Positions 1 to 12,149 of a stretch of 64,000 bases of DNA are shown here, in pieces (positions within the stretch are counted from its first letter, which is position 1; each line of letters begins with the position of its first letter). The stretch is taken from assembly GCA_009746045.1 (NCBI GenBank), contig RPFO01000312.1, positions 1,158,323-1,222,322 on the forward strand, in the 5' to 3' direction. A program made the translations under genes and the position numbers. The notes beneath the pieces are model-generated. The model did not search any database and was not told where the DNA came from. It saw only the letters and a list, made by a program, of their open reading frames with translations. The stretch comes from Mesostigma viride (Eukaryota > Streptophyta > Mesostigmatophyceae > Mesostigmatales > Mesostigmataceae).

Positions 1-2383
1 GACATCACGACGAAAAAATAGAGACTCTTTGACGCATGCAACTGCCCAGGTCCCTCTTCTCCCCATGTCGCCCATAAGCCCAGAAGCGTACCATAACCCA
101 TACTCGCGATATCCGCAGCGCCTGGGCGGAAAAAGATATTGTAAAACCGATCTGCGAACTGACCTATCATGCGATCTACGTAGCTCTCAGATTTTCTTCA
201 ACAATGCCAAAATCCGTTCATGAACAAAATTTTCGACATATACAAAGCACCTGCACGTGAAGAATAGCATCTTCGAAATCACTAGATGACAATCTAAAAT
301 GCTGTCGTCGTCCGGGGCAAAATAATGCCCTATAACATTCAGGCAAGCCTCGGAACTGGCACGACCCCATAGCCGCCACTCGACAAAACACTCGATTGCA
401 TTGCGATGTTCTTGCTGTTGTAGGTACTTTTCGTCGCCTCATATTTTCCAGGTACGGTCGACCCCTGTCGACCCCAGGGGCTTGGCGCGCTCAGTACCTA
501 TCCCAGTTTCGCGCCAAAACCCACCAAGTGACCCTAGGACCAAATTTGGCGCCAAAACCACGCCCCTGACCCCCCCGTCTCAAACGAGGACTATGTCCTC
601 AAATGAGGACATTTGGTTTTTGGACACTATATCGATGTGCACATGTGGTTTGGCTAAGCTTAGCCGCCTAGCGGCTAAGCTTAGGTAAGGTTTACGAAAC
701 ATTTCAAACTTTTCATTAAAATTATATTAAAATATTTAAGCGCGACGCACAGCGAGACATTTTTCTACCTACACAGTCCAGTGTGTTGTGGCGCCTCAGA
801 AGTCATACAACAAATTCTGGCGCTGTCACAAGGTCCGGCCGGCGACGTGCGCCGGAAATGCGCGGACAATACAAATTAATTTGGCACACGGACACGTCCA
901 GCCTGTTTGGGATCATAAAAATAGACTTTCCTCACGTGACCTAGTGTTTTCCTGTTTACATCATGCCCATTTAATTAATATTAATGCTGCTGTTACCCTG
1001 CTCATGACCATGCCCTGAATTCCATTCTTTGGAATAGTGTTTTCTTGTTTAGGGGCTGGCATGCATGCGTTGGTCATGCCATGGATGAAAAACGCCAAGA
1101 AGAGTATTTCCGCTGCCAAAAAATCACCTGGTTGATAAACCAAGGGGATAGCCTGCACGGTGAGACACACAGCAGACCCAGCAAAGCAAAATTCAGGTTG
1201 TAAGCGAGTGGAGATTACTTTTGACATGCTTGATGAAGAAATATATAACACACCTTCTATTGTCACACCTTCTATAAACAAATGGTTGATTGATCACCTT
1301 ACACACCACGTAAACATGCTAGCAGACGCGCTCTTCAGTCCAGTGAAAATCCACGCGCGAAGCAAGTCAGCTTACGCAGAAAGCACCATGAATGTCAGCC
1401 AGTACAGCAGTAAATGACGCCCCAAACCCGTCATGACCATGCAGGCAAGCATCCAGAGGGGCTTTCCAAGCCCAGTATATTCCAGAAAAAAGCATCACAG
1501 ATCCTTGGGCAACGGACGTTCACACAGGACATTCGAAGGACCATGAAGATGGCGTCCTGCACGGCTACGAAAATAAAACGCAACGCTATGCTATGTCTTT
1601 GCTGCGACTAGGTGGATTCGGCGAAATGGAAAGAACGCAACCATGAAAATGCATCAGAAAGAGAGCAGGTAGTACCCCGGTCATCGAAACAAACGCCTCA
1701 CCATCGGCATCGCCAGTTACGTCCCGTGGCGTTCTTTCCAATATGATGACACCAGAAACTCGCCGGCCACACCCCACGCCTTCCACGAACAGCAAACTGA
1801 TTTGGAAACTGACCAGTACGTAAAGAAATTAAGCATGATACTACAATACCTAAATCTACAACGACATTCCATTTCCAGGTCGCCATAGCGACACGGACCT
1901 CTCCCACGCAGGTATCACTCCGTTGACGCACCTCCAGCTCAGAAAATTTCGTACTTGCTCTTCAAACATAAAATTTTGACGTAGTGACATGGCTGCGCAT
2001 TCCCCATCCCAATTTTCTAGCGTACGTTTCCTGCCATCGCCAGCCAGCAAATTGCTCGCGGAGCACATCACTTTGTTTTTCGTCAGACATGGTGGCTGTC
2101 GGCGTGGCCTGCGGCTGCGTCGTTTCGGTGGTGTTATCGATTTCGGGTCGTTTCCGTTGGATTTGCGACCGTTGGGGCCGAAGGCCGTTTGTTTTCCGTA
2201 GTTTGCTTGTTTTGTATTGGTTGTTTATGTGTAGTATTTTGTAGTATTTTGGACGGACGACCCGAGCCGCTAACTTAGCGGGTTTGTCGCGGCCGTTGGA
2301 TCCATCATCGGACGCTCCAGATTGTCGGAGGCTAACGTTTTAACTTTTTTCATTTTGCCTTCGTATATAACCCAGCGTCTTTC
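1..2383. other. Unassigned left flank, no gene recognised
   Basis: I see no open frame here with a recognisable domain. The stretch is AT-richer than the following LINE. The only distinct structure is a perfect inverted repeat near 654-684, listed separately. Several short open frames exist on both strands but none continues across likely introns or shows a family motif. The end of the region (about 2230-2383) probably contains the 5' untranslated leader of the LINE that follows. Confidence 0.5.
654..684. repeat. Perfect inverted repeat, 14-bp arms
   Basis: CTAAGCTTAGCCGC at 654-667 is followed by CTA and then by its exact reverse complement at 671-684. It could form a stable hairpin. No gene or element end is evident next to it. 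Confidence 0.85.
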
Positions 2384-3376
2384 ATGCCTGGGCAACCGGT
2401 ATCCGAGGAACGGTTCTTCTTGCTTACCGCCGAGGAGGCGCAGGCTATCCTGCGCCACCTGGACGACAACAATATTGCGATCTATTTTCCTGGCACGTCC
2501 GGCGAGACCGTTTCAGTGGACGACATTGCCGATATGGACGAGCCCCAGCTTCGCCTTTCTGTTTTCCTGAGCTACGCGCAGCCCCCTTGCCTGAGTCCGG
2601 GCACTCATTGCCGCTTTCGAAGACGCCGAGCACGGCACCGCCAACAACCCTATGGCTTCCCCGGACGCAGACCTGCTCCAGCTCAACAAGAAAGTCGAGG
2701 ACATGGCTGCCCAGCTACTAGGCGCCCTGTCAACTGCTATGCGTCAGGACACAGCCGAGCTACACTCCAGCATGGCCGAGGTAAAGGCCGCCCTGCATGG
2801 CCACCTCACCCCAGCCAGCCGCCCCCGCACCTACCAGCTACGCTAACATGGTGAAGCGCGCAGACGGACATTGCCAATTACATGATGGCGGATGCCGCAC
2901 GGAGGGGGGCTGCAGCCCAAAAGACCGCTGTCGAGGAGGACCAGCGCTCATGCACGCAGTATTGTGGTCCGGTATTTCGAGGTCGCGCAGCACCCAGAAA
3001 CGGACCTGATGCTAGCACAACGCCTACACCAGAGCCTCATAGTGGGCCGGCTGCGTTTGGGCAACGAACGCATCCGCATTGAGTCGGCAGCCTGGATGGC
3101 GGGCCAGCCTGGCCCCATCCGGGTGACCTTCGCGAATGTGGCCAGCAAGGTTAAAGTCCTGCAGGCCCGCAAGCTCCTGGGCGGGAGGAACGCGCCCAGC
3201 CTCGACGACCTACTCTCCCGGTCCCAGCTAGTAATCAAGAACGGCTTGCTGGGCAGCGACGCAGCGGTCCAGGCCAGGCGCGATGGCATTCGCACCTACT
3301 GCACGTTCGCCTCGTCAACGACACCCCCGTTCTCTTCATCGACGGGCAGCGCACGGCTGTGCAGGCTCGATCCTAA
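2384..3376 (+). pseudogene. LINE ORF1-like protein, frameshifted
   Basis: The start is taken at the ATG at 2384. The N-terminal part has a charged region, then an Ala/Glu/Lys-rich probable coiled coil (about 2652-2800). An RRM-like segment follows near 3115-3170 (IRVTFANVASKVKVL), the layout of L1-type ORF1 RNA-binding proteins. The frame is broken. A TGCA at 2951-2954 interrupts it, and removing those four bases gives a continuous reading frame over the next 350 bases. A 5-bp insertion near 3315 does the same. It precedes an endonuclease domain on the same strand, as expected for ORF1 followed by ORF2. LINE origin is fairly sure; the exact clade is not. Confidence 0.6.
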
Positions 3377-3787
3377 CAAGCGGCACAAGCCGTCAAGCCC
3401 CACCCCAGGCACGCCCCAGCTGCATCATCGTCGTCAACGCACGTCCCCGGTATGGAGGGCGCCCGGTAAGGGCACAGCCTTGCGGCCTCGCGGTATACCA
3501 TTGTATACAATAGGCTTTGGGCACAGCCTTTATTAATAAACAAGCCCCTTTCCATCCTCATGTCACACCGTGCGAGCATGGTCAGGATGCAAGGTCGCCA
3601 GGCACGCCACAGTCAACCTTCCCGCCAGTTTACCAGCCTCAAACGCCTCCTGGCCCGCCTTGATTGAGCGGGATGAGGCCCAGTCGACACGCCGGCGACC
3701 CCAGCCAGGACGGAGACGACGCATATCCGCCCACCTGAAAGAAAGACTCCATGCGTTGACAAGCATTAACCTCGATCAATCGCCACC

Positions 3788-3877
3788 CTCCCCCTCCCCC
3801 TCCCCCAGCCCCCCCCCCCCCCCCCACCTCCAGCACTACCCTTCTCCACCCCCACCTCCACCCCCACCCCCCCGCTA
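3788..3877 (+). repeat. C-rich low-complexity spacer between LINE ORF1 and ORF2
   Basis: The stretch is runs of C interrupted by T and A. Translations of it are proline- or glycine-rich artefacts. It lies just before the endonuclease domain. Confidence 0.8.
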
Positions 3878-3892
3878 ATAGGGCAACGGCCC

Positions 3893-4968
3893 ATTCTTGG
3901 TATTGCAAGCTTTAATGTGCGCACCCTCCCTGCAGACCCTTCTACTCGAGCGGCGGCACCCCAGCACGCCACCGCGTCCACGAGCTGATCGCCTTGTGCG
4001 CCGACAACAAGATCGCTGTCCTCGGGGTCCAGGAGCACCGACGCACCGTCGACCCTCAGCAAGGGGTCAACGGTCTTCTGGTCGATGACCTTCGTGCGGG
4101 CTGGCGGTTCGATCCATTATGGCGGCGGCGACGCGCCGGGTCAAGGTGGTGTGGGCCTCTTGTGCTCATGCACCGACAGCATCAGAGCACCTCCAGTCCA
4201 TCGTGCTGCGATCCCCGCGTGTGCTATGCAGTGGCCACTTTTTCGGCCAATGAGGGCCATTCACACCACACGCTAACGTTAATTATCGTGGGATATGCAC
4301 CACATGCGGGTCGAGCTCAGGCGGACCGTGAGGCGTTCTTCAACGCCCTCAAGGAGGAGGAGGCCAACATCCCAGCTCGGCACTTCCTGGTTATGCTGCT
4401 CGACGCCAACGCCACGCTGCCAGTTGGCATTGGGGGCGCTCAGTACTTTCTAACCAACACGACAGCCAACGGTAACACGGCTTTAATTGCGAATCTGCTG
4501 GCAGATTCAATCTGCGCTGGTTGCCTGCAATGCTTCTTTCGCACGCCCCGCTGAGCAGCTTGCCACCTTGTTTGGGCCGTCGGATCGCGTGGTGTGCCTT
4601 GACTATATCTGCGTACGCCGGGCTCAGCGCCCCTCAGTTGTCGATGCTCGCGTGCTGCAAGATTCTGTCAGCACGGTGGAATCTGATCACCGCCTTGTGC
4701 TCGCTCGCATCAGATTGCGGTTTCCTGGTGTGAAACCGTCGCGACAACTGGCGCCTCAGCCAGATCTCAAGGTGCTCCGGATTGTACTGAAGGATGCCGC
4801 GACAAGATGTCAGCAGAAGAGCAGGCCGGTATGTCGCATCGGGACGACTTCCTGGCAGTCTTTGACGCCAGGGGCAGCCGCCAGCAGTTACACGCCATTC
4901 CGTCGCCGGGTGATGTCTCGATCAGTGCTCCTCCGCGGTATCGCTGCCAACTTAGTACCGCCTGGTTT
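3893..4968 (+). pseudogene. LINE ORF2 N-terminus: apurinic-type endonuclease domain, truncated
   Basis: Pieces in shifting frames match an exonuclease-endonuclease-phosphatase domain. They are an N-terminal ASFNVRTL, then GVQEHRR (the Glu-containing motif), a YAPH block, LLDANA (the D-x-N motif), and near 4600-4700 LDYICVRR followed by SDHRLV (the C-terminal SDH motif). This is the target-nicking domain of LINE ORF2. No reverse transcriptase follows, because the Gypsy LTR begins at 4969 and the sequence beyond the 3' LTR does not resume LINE coding. A 4-bp insertion near 4505-4510 causes one of the frameshifts. It is a dead 5' fragment. Confidence 0.65.
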
Positions 4969-5679
4969 TGTAACAAGCAAAAATGACCTTGTTGTTACAT
5001 CCTTTGTTTTGTGAATGTTTGGCTTTTATTCGAGGACTTTTGGATCAGTATTGAGAAAGTTATGAGGTTTCTAAGACGGCGGTACTTGGAGCTGATACTT
5101 TGTCGAACGACTGGTAGGAGCCCTCATTGGTCGTGGCCTGATCCACGTGGGGTTATAGTTTGTTGGTCGGTACTATTGAGTCTTAAATGCTCCTTTGGGA
5201 CTTTAGTGCTTACTACAGATTCAGGATCTCATGGAAAGATTCTGCCAGGCTGTGTGTGGTGTTGTTCTGTTTTGTGTGACTAGGATGGATGCGAAGATCT
5301 TGTCTAGAATTCCATGATTCTGATTGGTTCTCTTCAGGCTAAGGTTGAAGCAAGTTCGACAAGCACGTCGATATCAATTGGACGTGGGGTCACCATTGTT
5401 GCTACGTTGGTTTTGATTCATCATGGTATAATAAAGCTTGTCTTTGTTGTCCATTCATAAGAGCCCCTTGGCTATAGACGTCCTTCAGTTCCACAGAGGT
5501 CGTCTATACACGAGCTTGTCTTTGTGTCTACAAGGGGCTGTGATTCCCTAAATCACGTGCTGTGGAATTTCCATCTCAACGTTGCTCGGATACTTGAAGT
5601 AACTCAAGAAAGCAACCCAGGTAAAAGATCTTTCATATTGGACTATGGATGATGCAGATGATCATTTTTAGTCGTTACA
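4969..5679 (+). repeat. 5' LTR of the Gypsy element
   Basis: It begins TGTAACAAGC and ends GTCGTTACA. It is 711 bp long and aligns throughout with 40653-41388. The two LTRs differ by substitutions and by short insertions (TGCA twice, AT twice, and a 5-bp insertion in the 3' copy). That suggests an old insertion. Confidence 0.9.
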
Positions 5680-5680
5680 T

Positions 5681-5692
5681 TGGTATCGGAGG
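5681..5692 (+). promoter_or_regulatory. Primer-binding site of the Gypsy element
   Basis: TGGTATCGGAGG lies one base after the 5' LTR. It resembles the initiator-tRNA-Met complement (TGGTATCAGAGC) used by many LTR elements. The Copia element in this window has the same motif. Confidence 0.75.
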
Positions 5693-6146
5693 ATCTCTAT
5701 ACTTCGGTGTTTCTCTTGAAGTTGTAACCTTCCGGGTAGTACAACGTTGATCAGATGTCTGTCATCCGAGAAGATTCATAGAGTTGCGGAAACGGTGATA
5801 CACAGAGAGACACATCCTTATGTGACTGTCTTGCTCTTTAACACTGGAAGTCAGCCGTAACCGTTGTTTCTACTAAGCAGACGATCGCGACTTCATGTGG
5901 TAGTATGAGTAGTTCGAAGACACAATCACCTTGACCCCCTACTAATCAAGGTGCAAGCGATCCGTCATCATCTCTTGAACCCAATTCTAGGGAAGGTGCT
6001 GAGACAACTACCCATACTCCACGGCGTCAATTTGATTTCAATCGTACTTCTATGTCTGATGTGAGGCGGGCCTCGTTGTCTATATAGGGCCCAAGTTTTC
6101 CGTCATTGCATCTGGTCTCCAACCAGTCGAGCCATCGCTGACAGGC

Positions 6147-7674
6147 GTGGGTCGAGGAGGGTCACTGTCGCCCAGGATCACAAGCGCGCGAACGAGTCCT
6201 GTGCCGAGTGCATCATCATCATTCCTCTTTCCAGTTAATACCACGCCAGGACGAGACGGGACCAGACTAGCAGCGGATTGCCTCTCGGCAGCTAAAATCA
6301 GATTACAACAAGATGAGCAACACGCAGCACTGTATAGAAAGATGGTGGAGGAGGTGGAACAGGATGTGGGCAGACTTCGTCAGAGAATTGAGGAGGAGGC
6401 GGCCGCCGGCCATGCGTGACATGGTTGCTGGATTGGGGAGAGAGGCTCCTCGCTTGGGTGACAGAAGGGTTTTACCTTATAGTACCGCAGTTACTACGAG
6501 GAATGAGACGCAGGATAGCGATAGGCAGGATCCAGCGCAGACGACCTCGGTCACCTTCACCACGCCCGCCAGCGACGTCCCAGTGACCGTCACTATACCA
6601 CCGCATCAAGGTTCCGCACCACCATTTCCTAAAATCGAATCCGTAGATAAGCTGTCGCTCACTAACCTAACCCATCGCAGCTTCGATCATTTCTCTACTA
6701 GATTTCAGGACGTGTTCGCTATCCACTTTGCCAACTACGGCAAACGAGCGGAAGAACGACTTTCCCTTGACATCCAGAAGAAGATGGTTCGACAGCGAAT
6801 GGGCGACAGTGCAGCCGACAGGTTTGATGAGTTTTTACGATCCACAGCAGGTAATACTTGCAAGGATTGGCCATCTCTCATGCTTAATTCATTTCGACGT
6901 TTTCTACTTCCCCAGGACCAGCTCCGTCTGGACCGGGACGCGTTGGCCAACTGTACCCAGGCAGGCCTGACGCTACCACAATACGTGGAGACGTTTACCA
7001 ACCTGCGTACGTGAGGGCCAAAATCCCCCAGTGTTCTGATTCTGAAGCTCTTCACCGGTTTCTTCATGGGCTCTCCCCTCAAGTCAGGGTGGATATTGAC
7101 AAGCATTTCTCCCCTTACGACTATGTCGAGTGGAAGTGCACGGGATACTGTGCTGTCTTATGCCCTTACGCTGTGCCGTGTACCTGACTTTTCCCTCAAG
7201 TGGGAGCCCACTGCAGGCAACCACGTGTCTGCTGGCAAGAAGCCCCTGAACCAGCTGAACGCTGTGATGGAGGAGCTCAATGCCCTAGAGCAGTCCAAGG
7301 GAGCATGCTTCACATGTGGCCAGCCAGGGCACTTTGCAAGGGATTGCCCCAAGCGAGACCAGTTTCCTGTCGACACCAAGGGTCCCCAAGGGGTGCTCCC
7401 GTTTACCAGGCCATCCGTCTTCCCTCCTGCATGGGGTGAACCAAAGCGACCACAGGGCACAGCCTAGCTGGGTTCAGACCCAACTTCCAGGCTTCGGGCA
7501 GGGGACCATTCCAGCCCAAGGGTTTCAGCAGACAAGACAGGCGCCGGATGGTCAACGCCCTGTGGCACCTTCTAGCAGAGGAGGAGGAGGGAGAAGGGGA
7601 GGAGGACAGCATAGAGGAGCAGCAGGTGCAGCCTTCAGCGGGAAGCTCGTCTTCAGACCACCCCCCTGAGCTGC
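6147..7674 (+). pseudogene. Gypsy gag: coiled coil, capsid-like region, zinc knuckle
   Basis: The leader to about 6420 encodes a Gln/Glu/Arg-rich coiled coil. A capsid-like region follows at about 6600-7010, then a retroviral zinc knuckle CFTCGQPGHFARDC at about 7307-7348 (CX2CX4HX4C), and a Gly/Arg-rich tail. The frame is broken at about 6411 (a CATG-type 4-bp insertion), about 7011 (2 bp) and 7137-7140 (TGCA). In each case removing the inserted bases rejoins the homologous frame. A TAGG/CTAG insertion near 7830 separates gag from protease. Confidence 0.7.
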
Positions 7675-7838
7675 CAAAAAACTAGTGGAGCCCCCAGGAC
7701 TACGTCCAGCGGTGGAGTTAACTGGTTTGCCTGCTGTGCATGTCCGTCCTGTGAACAACTTGTCTGCCTCTGATTCTGCCACCCCATTGGGCCCTCCTAT
7801 TCCTAGTCAGCTCTTGAAGTTTCAGGCAGCCTAGGCTG

Positions 7839-10800
7839 TTGAACGTGCCAGTCCCTTTGGCTCAGCCTTTATGTCTCTTCATGATTGACTCTGGTGCAGG
7901 GAGTAACTACATTTCCACTTCCTTGGTGCAGGAGATGCATTTACCAGTGCTTCCTCACCCGGTGCCTGTCAAGGTCCAATATTCTGATGGTAGGCAGAGT
8001 AACTCACCTGGCTACGTGCAACTGCTTTTTCAAGTGTGCTCACGTCAAACCTTGTCAGTCACAGCAGACGTCATTCCACTCACTGCTGCTGATGTGATTC
8101 TGGGGATGCCATGGTTGGAGTCTGCTAATCCTGCCATCTTGTGGTCTGAGAAGGTGGTGCAGTTTCAGGATGGGGCAGTGTGGGACGCCACCACCGTGGT
8201 TAAGGGGGGAGAAAGACCAGTCACAGAGTGCTGTTCTACTAATGAGGCTGTCAATGATGGGAGAGGGTTTGCAGGTGCCAAGGAAGACGTCAAGGTGCCT
8301 TCACTGGAAGAGAGACGTGCTGCATTACTTAAGCATGTATGGTCTGCCAAGCACACCCTGTTTTATCTGGCTACTTATCCAATGGACCACGTCTTCCTCC
8401 TACATCTGGTTCCCAACTCACCCTCTGATGAGACTCATGGCCACACGGTGAATGCTGTGAATCCAGTACCAGCTGTCACGGAGGAGGAGCAGAAGCTGCA
8501 TGAGGCCCTTTTGGACAGGTTTGCTGCCATTTTTGAAGACAAGATGCCACAGTACCCTCCTGAAGGGCCAATCACCCATGTCATCAAGCTTATGGATGGT
8601 GCCAGGCCCCCTTTTGTTCCCATGTACAGGATGGGGCCAGCTGAGATGGCAGAGCTGAAGGTGATTTTGACAGGATTGTTGGAAGCTGGACTCATTCTTC
8701 CTGCCAATAGTCCTTTCAGTTCTGGGTGTTTGCTTGTCCCCAAGCATGATGGTGGATGGCGGTTGTGTATTGATCTGCTGAGAGGCCTGAACAAGGTCAC
8801 TGTGAAGTCCAAGTACCCGCTGCCACGGATTGATGAGCTGCTAGAGAGAACAGCTGGAGCATCTTACTTCACCAAGTTTGACCTCAGGCACGCTTTCTGG
8901 CAGATCAGGATAGCCACTGAAGACATTCCAAAAACTGCATTCTCCACACCATGGGGTCAGTTTCAGTGGACTGTGATGCCCATGGGGGCCTCTAACAGCC
9001 CAGCTACCATGCAGATGCATGTTTGTGAATGCTATCTTTGGCCATCTGACAGGGAACTCTCTGCCTCAAATCTCCCCTGATCTCAGGAATCCCAGGTTCA
9101 AGGATATTGCCCATTGTGATCCTGCAAAGACCTGTGTTCAGAACCTGCGTGGTGGCCTACATGGACGACATTCTGGTGCACTCAAGGACTTTCAAGGAGC
9201 ATCTGGAGAACGTGGAGGAGGTCCTGAAGGTCATGCATCCAGCAGTACCACTTGTCCGTCAAGCTCTAGGTCTAAGGTGGAGTGGGGGCATGAAGTGGGT
9301 TTCCTAGGGTACAAGTTGAGCTCCTCTGGTATGACACCTGACAATGCTAAGATTGCTGCCATCCTTGAGTGGCCTGTGTTGCAGTCTGCACATGATGTCA
9401 AGTCCTTCCTGGGCATGGTGGGATGGTACAGGCCTTTTATCCCTGACAGCCATGGCTGCCATCTCCATGCACCCCCTTGCTTGAGTTGATCAAGAAGGAT
9501 GTATATGTTCAGTTTGAGTGGACAAGTAGGTGCCAGCAGGCCTTTGACCTGTTGAAGCAGAAGCTCACCTCCACCCCTGTGCTAGTGGGTCCCAACCCTG
9601 ATCTACCTTATCAGGTTAGGTCAGATGCCTCTCAAGGCGCCATAGGTGCTGTGCTGATGCAAGACCATGGTTATGGACCACAGCCAGTAGAGTACATGTC
9701 TAAAACCATGAGCTCGATCAGCTGAACGCAACTACTCTGTGCACGAGCAGGAGTTGTTGGGCTTAGTGGTGGCATGTCACAAGTGGGAGCATCTGTTGAA
9801 GGGAGCTCAGTTTTCTGTTGCTAGCAGTGCTACAGATGGGCTAGGGCAAGAGTCTATCACCCTGATGACTGACCACAGGCCCTTGGTGCATGTGCTAGAA
9901 CAGAGTAGGATGAGCAAGAGGATGGCAGGGTGGATGGAGTATCTAGGTGGATTCTATCCTTTCTCTGTGCAGTATGTCCCAGGCTCACAGAATGTGGTGC
10001 CAGACGCCCTCTCCAGGAGAAGGGATCTGATGGGAGCATTTCACGAGGATCTGGATATTTGTGCTGCCATGGTTTCTGTGGTTGAGTGTGGTGCTGTCAC
10101 TATAGGGCACAGGCAGCTAGTCAGCAAACCTCCCAGCTGAGTCCACCCCCTGTAGAGGCTAGTTCTAGTCATGCACGAGATGCTCATTGACCATGGCTCT
10201 GTCCCAGGGTTGACAGGCGTCCAGGAGGGTGGCCAGTCACTGCAAGGCAGTGACCCTAGGGGGGGTTCTGTTGGTAGCCAGTCCACTCCCACAACGCAGC
10301 CAAGAGCAGAGAATCACAGGAGGGGGAGGGGAAGGCCCATGCAGGAAGTGGATACTGCAGCCAGGGATGCTGTCCAAGTCCAGAGAATTGGCAGCTGAGA
10401 TCAAGGGGAAGTCACGTATGCCTGTGGCTGATGTTCTGTCATCCAAGCATCTAGTCACTAGTCACCTGCGGGAGGATGAGGTGCTGCAGCTGCAGCCCTT
10501 AGGGCCTGACAAACAGCTAGTCTTGCCCAATCCTATATGAGTATTGCCCTGCTAGATGTGATCAAGGCTTTCACTAAAACTGAGGACCTGGCCAGCCTAA
10601 GGCCATTCAGGAAGGAAGTTTTGGTAACCGGCCTGTGGAGTACTGGGAGGGAGTCCTTTATGTCCACACCCAGGATCGATACTGATCATGTGGTGACCAG
10701 GAAGGTATACGTGCCAGAAATGGCCATCCCTACTGTGTTGCACTGCTTTCATGATGACGTGACTGCGTGTCATCCTGGGTATGCCAAGCTTCTCCATGAG

Positions 10801-12017
10801 GTACAAGAGAGGTTTTGGTGGCCTGGCATGTTTCGTGACATCAGAGCCTATGTGGCCTCCTGTGACTCCTGCCAAAGGAATAAGGTTAGGACTCAGGCTG
10901 TCCCCATTTTTCCTATGGCCATGCCTATTCCCTTGCGACCCTGGATCAGTTTGACCATGGACTTCATCTGTGGCTTGCCTGTGTCTGATGCTGGTAATGA
11001 CAGGATATTGGTGGTGATGGACAGGCTCTCTAGAATGTGCCATCTCATCCCCTGCAATGCCCATCTGACTGCTGCCCAGTGTGTGGAGTTGTTCATGAAG
11101 GAGGTGTACCGGTTGCATGGCATGCCACGGGTGATCATCACTGACCAGGATCCCTTTTGGATGTCTGGGTTCTGGAAGTCTTTCTTTGACATCCTGGATA
11201 CCAAGCTGGCCTTTGGGGTAGCGTACAGGTGTGCCAGCACGGGGGCTGTGGAGAGGCTGAACCGTATTGTACGGGAATGCCAGAAGCATTACTGTACCCA
11301 TGATAACAAGGAATGGGACAGGAAACTTCCCTTCATAGAGTTTGCTATCAACAACTCACCCCTGGCTCCTCACCAAATGTCTCCCTTTGTCATTTGCCAT
11401 GGCCAGTGCCCTTTGTCCTTTGACCCCATTCGACCTGGAGCTGCCTGATAGGGATGCTGAAGGCCCCTTCAGAAGACGCTTAACCTCAGTCCAACAGCTC
11501 ATAGCATCCCTCCAGGAAGCTCACAGTGTGGTTGCTGCTCAGATGCTGCATGCACAAGACAAGTATTTGAACAACTGATGCTTGGCAACAGATGCTGGCT
11601 ACTCACACTTTTGTGGCCCCCCGGTGACTTGGTACTTCTGGAGGCTAACCGTGTGCTATACCTGAAAAGGAGCAATGCAGGAAACTTCAACCATTGTGGT
11701 TGGGACCTTTCCCTGTACTGGATACCTTCCATTATGGGACTGTGGTCCAAGTCCAGGTGCCTTCCCACTGGCGGCTCAAGACCAATGTGTTTCACCTGGC
11801 CCAGCTCAAGCTGTACAAACGTAACACCTTGCAGGGGCGCCTCTCTGCTCCCTTACCATTTGAGCTGGATCCTGAGGGGGAGAGGATATATGAAGTGGAG
11901 CAGCTGTTGGCTCACAGAGTCAAAGGAAAGGGTAGGACCAAGCAGCTTCAGTTCAAGGTGCATTGGAAAGGAGAGTTAGAGTCTACTGCCACGTCAGTGG
12001 TTGTGGTAATTGTCTGA
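7839..12017 (+). pseudogene. Gypsy pol: protease, RT, RNase H, integrase, chromodomain (multiply frameshifted)
   Basis: The aspartic protease is marked by IDSGAGSNYIS near 7884. The RT shows FTKFDLRHAFWQIRI near 8870, MPMGASNSPAT near 8978 and YMDD at 9158-9169. RNase H runs from about 9480 (SDASQGAIGAVL) to about 10040. The integrase has the HHCC zinc site (CDSCQRNK near 10862), TMDF near 10955, ITDQDPF near 11137 and VERLNR near 11250. A chromodomain follows at 11877-11990 (ERIYEVEQLL ... FKVHWKG). Breaks at 9016, 9234, 9267, 9446, 9468, 9716, 10172, near 10400 and near 10534 are short insertions, nearly all 4 bp, whose removal restores RT/RNase H consensus frames. The gene is non-functional as it stands. 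Confidence 0.85.
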
Positions 12018-12149
12018 CTTGACTCACTGCCATGAGGTGGTCCAGGAGTATTGCCAACAGAAGGGCCTCACTCTTCCTTCTTGGTATACTGAGTTGGTGA
12101 GGACCACTGCTCCCCTTCCTATATCTCAGGACTAACGAATGGTCTCCTT

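Noticed and set aside
10597-11301. 234-codon minus-strand frame opposite the integrase
   Set aside because: The plus strand carries the integrase zinc and catalytic motifs; this frame is its shadow.
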